From Amorphophallus konjac (taxonomy: Eukaryota > Streptophyta > Magnoliopsida > Alismatales > Araceae), in assembly GCA_022559845.1 (NCBI GenBank), contig CM040125.1:198750102-198814101 (forward strand): a DNA stretch of 64,000 nt. The letters run 5' to 3'. Every line of letters starts with the position of its first letter. Position 1 is the stretch's first letter. Of this stretch, positions 33,976-45,293 are shown piece after piece. Made by a program: the position numbers and the translations under genes. The notes beneath the pieces were generated by a model. The model was not told the DNA's origin. It saw nothing but the letters and a program-made list of their open reading frames with translations, and did not search any database.

Positions 33976-35784
33976 TGATTAGTGTGTATTTTTATCATTT
34001 AATTCATGAGTATGTGCATTTTTATGAGCTTAATTGATATTAAATATACACTTCTCACACTTATTATTGATTTTGTATCAAATGTTTAATTTTTTGAAAT
34101 TAAATAAATTTTTATGATAATTTTTATGTATTTATGTAGGCACGCAGTTCAAGGAAAGCTCCAAGAAAAAGAAAAAAAGAATAAAATATATGTTCAACTG
34201 GGCCAAAAGCCCGGAAACTTGTTCAAAAAGATAAGAAAAAAACTAGAAAATAAATAAAATTATTTGATATTTTTTTAGAATTTTCTAACTATTTCTATCC
34301 TATTTATATATAGATATATATATATATATTATATAATAAAATTAAAAAAAACAAAAAAAAAGTATTCAAAACCCACCCCCGCCCCTTCCCGCCCGCGCGA
34401 ATGGCGCGGGCGACGATGCGGGGGCGGGGGGGGTCGTGGCGGCCGGAGCGGCGAGAAGGCGAAGGCGGGCCCCGGTCGAAGGCACGCGGCGCACGCGCCC
34501 AAGGCGCGACACGCGGCGGTGTCCGAGCGGAGGGTGCACGGCGGGCCCACGGCGCCGGCTGCCTAACCCGGCCGAACCGGTCGGCGCGTTGCGCCCGCAG
34601 AAAGAGAAAGAGAGAAAGAAGGAGAAGAAAAGGCCATAAAATACCAGAAAAATTCAAAAAAATCCGAAAAAAATGGCAAAGTGGGCAGAACCTACCTGCC
34701 TACCATTTTAGGCTAAAAATTGGGTACACTTGTTTGTATTAATGGAGTGTTTTTTGTAACCCCTATATAAAGGGTGCATTGGTCTTGAATGAAGGGAGTG
34801 AGCAAGTTAGTTAGCAAGTAGAATTAGCAAGATGGCAAGGTTGCAAGGGAGGGAGAGCTAGCTTTGGTCATTTGTAATGTAAGTTGTTCTTTATATTTCT
34901 GAAGTTGTTGAGTGCATCAAGTTGTATTTTCAAAGCTTTTGAAGTCAAAGTTGTAAGTTGTTCTTATTTCAATAAAAGTTTCATTTTTGAATTCAGTCTG
35001 TTCTTAGCCTTATTTCGCATGGTTGTAATCTTCATTTCAATTTGCTTTCTTCACAAACGTTGTTCCTTTTTAAGTTTTCTTCAACTTCTCTGTTTAGCAT
35101 TTCTTCAAATTCGTCCAAATTCATAGAGTTAATACCCATTTTCTTAAGTGCTGTCCTGTGCATTTACTGTTCATCCGTGGTAATACCTTCTTCCATTCAT
35201 TCATTTTGAAGTCTTTCTAGTCCTCAAATAACTCTGAGTTCTTCATAAGAGTTGTTCCTCTCTTGTATATATAAGTTTTATTCTTCTTGCACTTTGTCAA
35301 ATTCCTCTTCTTTTGAGCTTTAGAATTAAGTTTTCAAGGTGCTGGTTTTCTGTCAATTACTGTTCATCCGAACCAATAGGTCATAGTTTTTCAAGTTTTT
35401 CCTTATCTTCCTTTCATTTTCTGTTTCTGTGTTCTTCATAAAATTTCTTCCTTTTTCAATTCTCTACAACTTTCATGTTTTACACTTCTTCTCATTCTGT
35501 CTATATTTGAAGTTATGCATTTTCTTCCAACCCCTATTTTCACTTGAATTCTGTTATGTTTTCCAATTTAAGTTTTCATAATCGCACTCCAAAATCCAAC
35601 AATTGATTTTTCAAAACACAAGAATATTTTCCAACTAAGAAAAATAACCAAATTCCTTCCCCGTGGGATCGACCCGTACTTACCATTATACTCATGTTTT
35701 CAAATCCATAAGTGAGTGAGTGCGGTTATAAATATTTGAAATTTGTGTGGCACGGCAATTTTAACAACGACTGTCGAGCGAACA
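33976..35784 (+). repeat. 5' LTR of the Athila-like element (1809 bp)
   Basis: Starts TGATTAGTGTG and ends CGAGCGAACA. It is AT-rich apart from a GC island of about 230 bp (34373-34606). A TATA box (TATATAAA) lies at about 34764-34771. Arginine-rich ORFs in the GC island are composition artefacts. Confidence 0.93.
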
Positions 35785-35793
35785 TCAAATTTT

Positions 35794-35811
35794 TGGCGCC
35801 GTTGCCGGGGA
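35794..35811 (+). promoter_or_regulatory. Primer binding site, tRNA-Asp type
   Basis: TGGCGCCGTTGCCGGGGA, nine bases after the LTR end. This is the primer site usual for Athila and Tat elements and differs from the Met site of the other elements here. Confidence 0.93.
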
Positions 35812-36857
35812 ATGAATTATGATGATAGTTGGATACTCTTGTGTTTACTTTGTATATTTGTATATTGATTTTTGCTTTCTTTACTTGTGCAGGCAAACGA
35901 AAAAAAAATTTGAAAAACAAAGAAAGAGGAAGATCGAATCTGAAATTCCAAGGATATGAAACGTCGTTAAATAGCCCGAAGCATTGCTAAAGGGCTGAAA
36001 TCAAGAAACAGGTTCTATCTTTCCACTTTCTGAAAAATCTCTACAAAAATCTGAAAATTTCTTGAAAACTCTATAAAAATAAAAAATAATTAAAACAAAA
36101 GAAAAATTTTCATGCTGGTTAGTTAGGTTCATTAACTAAAAATAAAAACAAAAAAAAATCTTCATTTGTACCAAATAAAAGACCTCATTGCAAGAGTAGA
36201 AACTACACTTTCATGCTATATGTCATGCATCATTTAGCTTAGAATTTATCTTTGTTTAATTTCTGCATTGCATTTTGAAGATCGCGAGGGGCAAGGTACG
36301 TTCTACTGATCCCAGTCTGGCATTCATTCCCTTATTTGAAATTGTGGTGTGCATTGCATTTCAAAATACTTTTAGGGCAACACCCCTAACAAGATAAGGT
36401 GGGGATTTCATCACCCTCCCTTAGCCCGAAAACCACAATTTCCTTGCATCTCTGCAGTACCTAGGCCTTAATAAAAGCCAATAGACGTTGGCCCTAGGAT
36501 CACACTGTGATTCCTGTGATATTTAGGTTTATCCTCTTATGAAAACTGGTGTCTAAGGCAAGACGGTCGGATGGCAAATGCCTTAAGCGGGATTGTGGTT
36601 TTGTATAATAAGGTCCCTACGAAAGTAGGGGGAACCTCCCACTTCCCCACCCCTTACCTGGCCGGTGGACATACTGAGGGTGAATTTAAGTTCATTTTAA
36701 TCACTTTGTGAAACCACATTTGTAGGTCTGAGTCGCATCTAGGTCATTAGGATAATTTGTGTTAACTTGTTTGTGTTTGCATAAAAAAATTTTAAAAAAT
36801 TGAAAAAAAATATATAATTTGAAATACTTAAAAAAATGTAAAAATAAAATTCATTTT

Positions 36858-39134
36858 ATGGCCATTCATCTTGGAGGGAAACCCACGCCTATGAAGGAGC
36901 ATTTTTATCCTTCTTCTTACAAGCCCTCCACCTGTATTCAACTCCCCGATATTCACGTTGATCAATATGAGATTCGCCCTAGTCTCATCCAGATGCTCCC
37001 ATCTTTTTATGGGAATCTCAATGAAAATCCTTATAGGCATCTAGATGATTTTCTAGAAGTTTGCTCACTAATCAAAATTCAAAATTTTAATGATGATGCC
37101 CTTAAATTAATTTTATTTCCATTCTCGTTAAAAGATAAAGCAAAATGTTGGTTAAGGAGTTTTCGAAAGATTATCAGGACTTGGGAAGATATGCAGTCAG
37201 AATTTTTAAAAAAATTTTACCCCATAGGCCAAACCAACATGATGAGAAGGGCGATTACAGGATTTACTCAACGTCCGGGAGAGCAACTTCATGAATCTTG
37301 GGTGAGATTAAAGGAGCTAGTGAGTCAATGTCCACATCATGGGTTGCCCAGATGGCAAATTATCTTTACATTTTATGAGGGGTTATCCAATTTTGATAGG
37401 CAGATGGTGGACATATATTGTGGAGGGGCATTTTTAAGCAAAAGTGAAGATGAGGCATATGATCTATTTGAGATTTTGAGTGAAAATTCAATAAATCGTG
37501 CCTCCATCTCATCTCATCAACAACTTGTAGGACATGTCAAACAGGCGGAAAACCCAATCCACACTTTCATGGAAGTGTGTGAATTCTGTGCCAGTCTCAC
37601 TCACCATGTGAGTGAATGCCCTACTATAGCCCGACTCTCTCCCGTCATCCAAGCACAGGTCCAAAATTCCCTAGGATTTTCTCAGCTCAAGCATGTTACA
37701 GATGATGATAATCTTGGCTGGAGTAATCACACAAATTTGCCTTGGATGGATTCAACATTCCAAACCCATTTGTCTACACCTCTACCCCAAGCAATTCACG
37801 AGCAGCCCATGTATACTCAACTTCATCTCAACTCATCTCACCCCGATTTCGGACTCAATGTCAATACTAAGGGTGATTCACCGGGCCACTACTTTGAAGC
37901 TCAAAGCGTGTACTCTCAGTCTACTTACCATGACCCTTCGTCAATATTCAACCAACCCCCTCGATACGTGAATGATGATGATGATGATCCGATGCCTGGC
38001 ATTTTGGCTCAAGATATCATTATTGGGAGTGAGGGGGAGTGCGCAAGCCATACCATGATGAAGGAAGGGACGGAATTAGGGGATGAATTAAATAATACAA
38101 ATGATCCTATTGATATCATCACCCCATTCTATGAATGTTTTGAGATTGAGAATATCACTGAGAAAATTAGTGGCCCCAACAACTTAATTGAGGATCTACA
38201 TGTCGAGGAGGATTGCTTTATGATTAATAATCATGTTGATTTAGTGGAACTTAATTCTGAATCTTCTCCTCCCTTGGAAGAACTTGATGATGGGGCCTTG
38301 TTCGAAAAGTTTATATTTCATCTATCAACCCCATTTTTAGAAAATTTGATTGAGAATCTTCAGGTGAGTGATGAGTATGATGAAAGCTCCGTCTTTGAAA
38401 AATTCCCATTTGATCTTACCTTTGATGAAGGGGCCGAGCTGGAACAATTTACATTTGATCTTCCCACTTCATTATTGGGAAATTTGATTCACAATTTTCT
38501 ATTAAATGATGAGTGTGATAAAGGGGTTTTATTAGAAACTTTCAAATTTAATCTACCCATTGAGCCCGATCCCCTCATGTTTGAATCATTGGATCAATTT
38601 GATTCTGGGCTCGTGCTACCCCTGCCAAATGAGCCTCTTCAATATGACATTCTGGGACCTGAGGGGGATGGACCAACAATATTCACTTTTGATTTAACTC
38701 CCCATCAGGAAGACAAGTTGATTAGTACCCTTCTAACACATGAGGCTGTTACTGGGAAGACTGTGGCTAATAATGACACTCTTATCCCTAAGCCACCGTT
38801 CGATGACCAAGTTCCCAAGGAGGAAGTAGTCAATAAAGAGGTCATCAGGAGGGACGATACAGGTGAAGGGGACCGATGGATTGATATCATGCAAGGGTTA
38901 TACCTTGATCTTGATAAATTATTGGCCATAGATCATTTTTTGATATCTAAAGCTGAAAACTGGATCGCACACAGGGTTAATGTTACAAACAATCATGTGC
39001 GAGTCCTGCCTCTTTCTAGCCCCGGTCTGTACATGTCTACTCTTGTCTTCCAATGGATTAAGGGCTGGAATTTGAAGGAAGACAAGATCACGTGGTGGCT
39101 CATTCTGAATGCCACGCGTTGGTTAATGAGCTAA
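36858..39134 (+). CDS. Athila-like Gag with a long non-canonical C-terminal extension
   Basis: The ATG at 36858 (MAIHLGGKP) is preferred over an upstream TTG in the same frame. The capsid region (about residues 35-210) has the Athila phrases RPSLIQMLPSFYG, LFPFSLKDKAKCWL, FLKKFYP and CPHHGLPRW. A single CCHC knuckle (CEFCASLTHHVSEC) lies near residue 240. After it the protein continues for about 500 residues without protease or RT. This part is acidic and contains degenerate repeats of the type LFEKF-F-L---LENLI-N---DEYDE near residues 477-580. The frame is open to a TAA at 39132-39134. The capsid part assembles particles; the extension's role is unknown. It could be a relic of a pol-replacing fusion. 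Confidence 0.85.
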   Translation: MAIHLGGKPTPMKEHFYPSSYKPSTCIQLPDIHVDQYEIRPSLIQMLPSFYGNLNENPYRHLDDFLEVCSLIKIQNFNDDALKLILFPFSLKDKAKCWLRSFRKIIRTWEDMQSEFLKKFYPIGQTNMMRRAITGFTQRPGEQLHESWVRLKELVSQCPHHGLPRWQIIFTFYEGLSNFDRQMVDIYCGGAFLSKSEDEAYDLFEILSENSINRASISSHQQLVGHVKQAENPIHTFMEVCEFCASLTHHVSECPTIARLSPVIQAQVQNSLGFSQLKHVTDDDNLGWSNHTNLPWMDSTFQTHLSTPLPQAIHEQPMYTQLHLNSSHPDFGLNVNTKGDSPGHYFEAQSVYSQSTYHDPSSIFNQPPRYVNDDDDDPMPGILAQDIIIGSEGECASHTMMKEGTELGDELNNTNDPIDIITPFYECFEIENITEKISGPNNLIEDLHVEEDCFMINNHVDLVELNSESSPPLEELDDGALFEKFIFHLSTPFLENLIENLQVSDEYDESSVFEKFPFDLTFDEGAELEQFTFDLPTSLLGNLIHNFLLNDECDKGVLLETFKFNLPIEPDPLMFESLDQFDSGLVLPLPNEPLQYDILGPEGDGPTIFTFDLTPHQEDKLISTLLTHEAVTGKTVANNDTLIPKPPFDDQVPKEEVVNKEVIRRDDTGEGDRWIDIMQGLYLDLDKLLAIDHFLISKAENWIAHRVNVTNNHVRVLPLSSPGLYMSTLVFQWIKGWNLKEDKITWWLILNATRWLMS

Positions 39135-39423
39135 TGAGCTACATGGTGTCTGGCTGACGACATAAAAGTTGGCGCTTCTTAGGAGGCAACCTAAGTGATT
39201 TTTGTGTGGTAATAAATTGTTGTGGGAAATTAGCTGTGTTTAGGGATTCGAGAGATAAGGACAACGGAGAGCCAAGCAAAAAGTATTTTATTACACACAA
39301 AAGCAAACAAAGAGATTACATCGGAATCCACCTTCTTTCTTCACATTACTTGTCTTGCCGCTCTCTGGGGCAAGATTCTCTAGAGGGTATTCCCAAGCCG
39401 AGAGCAGCGGTATTACTACCGCA
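39135..39423 (+). other. Spacer between gag and the antisense gene
   Basis: Contains TGGCGCTTCTTAGGAGGCAA near 39172, a phrase typical of Athila interiors. The rest is probably the 3' UTR of the antisense gene (read leftwards). Confidence 0.5.
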
Positions 39424-41901
39424 CTATGGACGCCGATCTGAGGGGGCAGCAAAGAAGCTACTGACACGAAAGCCACGCTCTCGTGCTCTTCGATAGCGTT
39501 CTTCGCCATCCTTCAGCCATTGCTCGGCTAGGCCGAGACTAGTCCTCAATTCAAAAAGTTGGGCCTCCAGGGCCCTCTTTTCCTCTTTCTCGGCCGATCT
39601 CTTGGCTTTCTCTCTGTCTCTGTCTTGTTCTCTCTCAGCCCGTTCTCTCTCTCTATCTTCTCTTTCTAATTGAAGGGTGATTCTCAACTCCACAGCGTCC
39701 CTTGAAGAATCCTCATCTGGACGATGCTGTAGTTCTTCTTCCAGCTCAGTTATTCTAGCTTCCTTCTGAGTGGCATTTGCAAGTGCCTCTTGTGTTTCTT
39801 TCTCCTGCCACACATTTCATCTCAGGCAAATAGCAATACTTGAATAAGGGATGTTAAATGGTGAAATCCTCACCTGTACAGAAAGCATCCCCTCTGCCTC
39901 TGTAGCCCGTTGTGTGGCATGAGCAAGTTGCTCGTGGAGTTGATCCAGCTCGGATGTGGGAATCCATAGACTGGAAGAAACACCATCTGCTCCCATCGCC
40001 GAAGAAACTGCATCAAGCTGAGCACGCTGCACATGTGGTGACATTAAGTGGTTAGCGCCCTGAATCTCAAAGCCTACCCAGAATATGTACTGAAATACTT
40101 ACTGATGAACCTAGAGCCGCTCTGGTATCACTCAGCTCTTGCTCCGTGTCCGCCAGACGAGCTCGTAAGTTCGTTATTATAGTATCACGGACATCCTACA
40201 TTTATGGCTTTTGAGTTCACAAACAAAGAAAAAAAAATTTTTAAACAACAAAATGTAGAAGATACAAACATGGTTTCCTTACCTCTACAAGCCCTCCAGG
40301 CTGGAGCCTTTCTGCATACATTGCTCTGTAGAGGCGTAGGTAATCATCGCTATCTTGTGCTTGAGATTCCACGAGTGTGCCTCCCCGTTGCCAATCTTCA
40401 TATTGTTCGGGGAAGCGCACTCTCCAATCAACACAGGTGGCTGGTCCACGCGTCTGCCTTCCGACGCTAGGTGACATGGTCATATCCACCCATTCTTGAG
40501 CCAGCCCTAGGGTGCGCATAGCTAATCACAGCCTGAGAGGCTCGATTTCATTTAAGCAATGGAGCCAGAGGTCCCGTCCGAATCGGGCGCGGCTTCCAAC
40601 TACCCAAGGCTGGTCAACATCGACCATGTTCATGAAAGGCCTCCAATTCACCTTGAATGGATTATATGTATCTTCTTGGTTAGAAAAAAAGGATGAAATA
40701 AATAAAAAAAAATTTGAGAAAATTTTTTTTATCCTACCATCGTTGCAGGGAACTCTTGCAATTCTCGTCTTAACACCATAAGTTGGTAGGGTAAAGGTGC
40801 AGTGCTCATGATGGGTTGCCACCGTCTCGCTAGAGGGACCGTCAGTGGTCGACAGTGTCAAGCCCTCCCCATTGGAAGGTAATAGTAGCTCCACAGCTAC
40901 ACCATCATGTGTCATTGATGAAAACACAAACAAAAAGCAGAAAATAAAAACTAAACAAATTTTTTTTTTCATTACCTGGATTAAAGGCGTAAACCCATTT
41001 AGTGTCATCTCTTTGTTTGTCCTTTGCGACAGACTTGTAAACAGATGTGCCAGCACAGCAGCTCCCCGGGCGTATTGTCCTACTCTTTCCAAGTCTACAA
41101 GCAGTTCTAAGAAATGACAGTGGATACTGTCTCCCTTGGACCCCAGCAACAACTTGCCTAATAGAAAGAGGAGGAACCTCCTCAGATCCATATTGGTCCG
41201 CTCCCAATTGCTGGTATCCATACAATACATAGCACGGGCACCTCTTTCTGCCCTTTCCATAAATTCTTCTATGGACTCATCATCACGCGGACGCATGTCA
41301 GTAAGCCCTAAAGCCTCCATGATCGATACCCTGGCTACTGACCTGTTCTTCCGACTTTGTAAGTCCATTCCCAATAACTTATGGGCACCTTCACGGTAAT
41401 CCGCGTAGGTGACACCAGTTACTGCTTCCCCATCCACTTTGAGTCCCAAAATTCGGACCACATCTTCCAAGCTGGGCACCATATGCCCCCACGGCATTAG
41501 GAATGCCCTACTTACCGGGTCCCATCTTTCACGTAGAGCTTGGATCAGGGCAAGGTCGATCTTGATTGGCTCAATTCTGAGAAAGGGGCCGAATCCCATC
41601 ACGTCCAACCTCGCTTTCTGGAAGTCTGGGAGCCCTCGATATGCAGTCACGACCAGCTCCCATGAGATGTGTGACTTCATCACACTCTGCACATACACCA
41701 GAAGTGAGACATGGGAAGCTTTCCAAAGAAAGAACAGAGAAGTAGAAAGGAATGAAAGAAATCACTTACAAGCTGTGGTAGAGTCCTTTCGCTCAAAAGT
41801 CCTTCAACTTCAGAGAATCTCCTGGCACTACTTCCCGATCGACTCCTCTTCGAGGAGCGAGACGACTCCCCTTCAGCTCTGATGCTTGATTCACCCTCCA
41901 T
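39424..41901 (-). pseudogene. Antisense plant-mobile-domain (PMD) gene, seven exons, one nonsense codon
   Basis: Exons, read leftwards: 41901-41770 (ATG start, Ser/Arg-rich), 41686-40976, 40888-40738, 40674-40283, 40195-40103, 40026-39874 and 39804-39424 (TAG). GT/AG borders fit and the exons total 2013 nt, an exact number of codons. Only the exon 3 acceptor is weak. Exon 2 carries the PMD core (RWDPVSRAFLMPWGHMVPSL, then ILGLKVDGEAV). Exon 4 has DTYNPFKVNWRPF and CVDWRVRFP. The last exons form an Arg/Glu-rich coiled coil. A TGA at 40526-40528 in exon 4 interrupts the frame. PMD proteins are nuclear or transposon-associated plant proteins of poorly known biochemistry. The gene is opposite to the element's transcript, so its introns would persist through reverse transcription. 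Confidence 0.85.
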
Positions 41902-41990
41902 TCTGAACTTTGAGCAACACTCACTACTTCCCTTTCACTCGACTCTACTCTCACAACTTCGATGTTCTCCGGTCGAGTGGAAAGGGGGGG

Positions 41991-41999
41991 TATTTATAA
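41991..41999 (-). promoter_or_regulatory. TATA box of the antisense PMD gene
   Basis: TTATAAATA on the minus strand, about 90 bp upstream of the ATG at 41901. Its spacing suits an own promoter inside the retrotransposon. Confidence 0.65.
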
Positions 42000-43479
42000 G
42001 ATTGACGAGGAGTGATCTGCATCTCGCACCATCACATCTAGCCATAGCCTTTGCGACACGTCATCCTCCCGTTAATCTCGCACCCACTCTACCATGTGGA
42101 GTGGTCAAGTCGGAGACGTGCTTTATTGACTTTCTCTCTCTTTTTGGTCCAAAGATTCGCTGTGTTTCTTGTCCCGTTGTAACCACCTTTCGCCCAAAAC
42201 ACGTAATAGGGGGACATTTCTGCGGGAAATTCGGCTCCGTACCTCACGTTGCCATAAGTGGTCGATTCCCTTTAAAAATCATGGACACATTGGGTCCCAC
42301 TCTTTGTGTGTTAATAACTGGCTTCTGATTTGATTTATGTAGTGCGTTTACTTTTTCAGTTGTCAAGCCACAATGCAATGAAGCCCTCATCATTTCGTCC
42401 CGGCCATCAGGTTGTATCCTTCCTTCCCAACTAAATTATTTTTTTTTTCATGTCCTCTGATCGGTCTACTGCTTATGCCATTGAGGACAATGTCATTTAA
42501 GTTGGGGGGGAGATAAATTTCAAAATTTTCAAACATTTTTCAAAAATTTTCAACAAAATTTTTTTTTCTTGCTTTCTTGAATTGTCATGTTTAACAACCG
42601 TTTTCCCCCGCATTAATGATTCTTGATTCATGTCACATGAAACGTGATTCTGAATAGCAACAACTGGGAAAAGGATGCTGGATAATTTATTTACTCTAGC
42701 CATGGAAAACTGATTTAAAGAATCTCTTTAAAGTTCAGATGCACTTTCAAAAAAATGAACTCACGATGCACGCTAATGAAACAAGAAGGACAAGCCTTCT
42801 GCTATTTTCGATATACTGTCTGATATTCTGCACTTTTGAACAAGAGATTTGTTATAAGCTTTCTGCCATAGAAAAGTATGAGAAAAAAATAAAGCACCAT
42901 GAAAAATACTCCGATTCTGAGTAACCGGGCCTACTTCACCTAAGACGTGTTGAGGTTCGCGTCAAAAAGAAAAGGGAACTTGGATCTGTGGAACCAGGCC
43001 TCCTTCACCTAAGACGTGTTGAGGTTCGCGTAAAACAGTGAAGGGTAGTATAGCATCATGTGTGTAAAGAAAAAAATGGGAAAAAGAAAAAGAAAAGAAA
43101 AAATATATATATAGTGATCCCAAAAGGGACATATCAATAAGGCAGACAAAAAGCTAGTGTGCATTGAACGCTCTAAGTAAGAAGTGCAGAATTGAAAGAC
43201 ATTTGTTCAGAATAGCAAGTGGAGGATGAAATTGTCTTCACTGTGGACTTAGCATTACACATGCACAAGTGCTACTGAATTTTGATTAGATTCTTGATCA
43301 TGTACCTGAATTTCCGACATAAGGCTAATCTGTGGTAATTACTCCAGAGTCCTGATCTTTAGTTAACTCTATGAAAGATGAACTGGAAATGAGGCCTGAA
43401 TATCTTTAAACTCTTGTTAGTCCTAAATTTTTCATTATGTGCATTGCTAAGGGACTAGCAATGAGTAAGTTGGGGGGTG
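42000..43479 (+). other. 3' non-coding region and polypurine tract of the Athila-like element
   Basis: No gene. A first purine tract (TTTAAGTTGGGGGGGAGA, about 42495-42512) follows the Athila phrase GAGGACAATG. Two copies of a hairpin-plus-GTCAAAA motif lie at about 42918-42968 and 42980-43035. The final tract TAAGTTGGGGGGTG, ending at 43479, abuts the 3' LTR. Confidence 0.85.
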
Positions 43480-45288
43480 TGATTAGTGTATATTTTTATC
43501 ATTTAATTCATGAGTATATGCATTTTTATGAGCTTAATTGATATTAAATATACACTTCTCACACTTATTATTGATTTTGTATCAAATGTTTAATTTTTTG
43601 AAATTAAATAAATTTTTATGATAATTTTTATGTATTTATGTAGGCACGCAGTTCAAGGAAAGCTCCAAGAAAAAGAAAAAAAGAATAAAATATATGTTCA
43701 ACTGGGCCAAAAGCCCGGAAACTTGTTCAAAAAGATAAGAAAAAAATTAGAAAATAAATAAAATTATTTGATATTTTTTTAGATTTTTCTAACTATTTCT
43801 ATCCTATATATATATAGATATATATATATATTATATAATAAAATTAAAAAAAAAGAAAAAAAAAGTATTCAAAACCCACCCCCGCCCCTTCCAGCCCGCG
43901 CGAATGGCGCGGGCGACGATGCGGGGGCGGGGGGGGGGTCGTGGCGGCCGGAGCGGCGAGAAGGCGAAGGCGGGCCCTGGTCGAAGGCACGCGGCGCACG
44001 CGCCCAAGGCGCGACACGCGGCGGTGTCCGAGCGGAGGGCGCACGGCGGGCCCACGGCGCCGGCTGCCTAACCCGGCCGAACCGGTCGGCGCGTTGCGCC
44101 CGCAGAAAGAGAAAGAGAGAAAGAAGGAGAAGAAAAGGCCATAAAATACCAGAAAAATTCAGAAAAATACGAAAAAAATGGCAAAGTGGGCAGAACCTAC
44201 CTGCCTACCATTTTAGGCTAAAAATTGGGTACACTTGTTTGTATTGATGGAGTATTTTTTATAACCCCTATATAAAGGGTGCATTGGTCTTGAATGAAGG
44301 GAGTGAGCAAGTTAGTTAGCAAGTAGAATTAGCAAGATGGCAAGGTTGCAAGGGAGGGAGAGCTAGCTTTGGTCATTTGTAATGTAAGTTGTTCTTTATA
44401 TTTCTGAAGTTGTTGAGTGCATCAAGTTGTATTTTCAAAGCTTTTGAAGTCAAAGTTGTAAGTTGTTCTTATTTCAATAAAAGTTTCATTTTTGAATCAG
44501 CCTGTTCTTAGCCTTATTTCGCATGGTTGTAATCTTCATTTCAATTTGCTTTCTTCATAAACGTTGTTTCTTTTTAAGTTTTCTTCAACTTCTCTGTTTA
44601 GCATTTCTTCAAATTCGTCCAAATTCATAGAGTTAATACCCATTTTCTTAAGTGCTGTCCTGTGCATTTACTGTTCATCCGTGGTGATACCTTCTTCCAT
44701 TCATTCATTTTGAAGTCTTTGTAGTCCTCAAATAACTCTGAGTTATTCATAAGAGTTGTTCCTCTCTTGTATATCTAAGTTTTATTCTTCTTGTACTTTG
44801 TCAAATTCCTCTTCTTTTGAGCTTTAGAATTAAGTTTTCAAGGTGCTGGTTTTCTGTCAATTACTGTTCATCCGAACCAATAGGTCATAGTTTTTCAAAT
44901 TTTTCCTTATCTTCCTTTCATTTTCTGTTTCTATGTTCTTCATAAAAGTTCTTCCTTTTTCAATTCTCTACAACTTTCATGTTTTACACTTCTTCTCATT
45001 CTGTCTATATTTGAAGTTATGCATTTTCTTCCAACCCCTATTTTCACTTGAATTCTGTTATGTTTTCCAATTTAAGTTTTCATAATCGCACTCCAAAATC
45101 CAACAATTGATTTTTCAAAACACAAGAATATTTTCCAACTAAGAAAAATAACCAAATTCCTTCCCCGTGGGATCGACCCGTACTTACCATTATACTCATG
45201 TTTTCAAATCCATAAGTGAGTGAGTGCGGTTATAAATATTTGAAATTTGTGTGGCATGGCAATTTTAACAACGACTGTCGAGCGAACA
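43480..45288 (+). repeat. 3' LTR of the Athila-like element (1809 bp)
   Basis: Near-identical to 33976-35784, including the GC island (about 43876-44106) and the TATA box near 44269. Followed by the ATGCT duplication. Confidence 0.93.
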
Positions 45289-45293
45289 ATGCT

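Larger units (their letters stand above)
33976..45288 (+). mobile_element. Athila-like gag-only LTR retrotransposon carrying an antisense PMD gene
   Basis: The LTRs at 33976-35784 and 43480-45288 are both 1809 bp and nearly identical, with duplication ATGCT on each side (33971-33975 and 45289-45293). The tRNA-Asp type primer site, the gag sequence, the phrase GAGGACAATG...TTTAAGTTGGGGG (about 42485-42512) and the final tract TAAGTTGGGGGGTG are Athila hallmarks. No protease, RT or integrase is present. The place where pol would be expected holds a seven-exon antisense gene (39424-41901). Equal LTR length and few differences suggest a recent insertion, so some other Athila presumably supplied the enzymes. 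Confidence 0.92.

Noticed and set aside
34401..34742. Arginine-rich ORFs in the GC island, also at 43831-44144
   Set aside because: GC composition artefact open in several frames on both strands.
39206..39496. 96-codon plus-strand ORF after the Athila-like gag
   Set aside because: Opposite strand of the last exon and 3' UTR of the antisense PMD gene.
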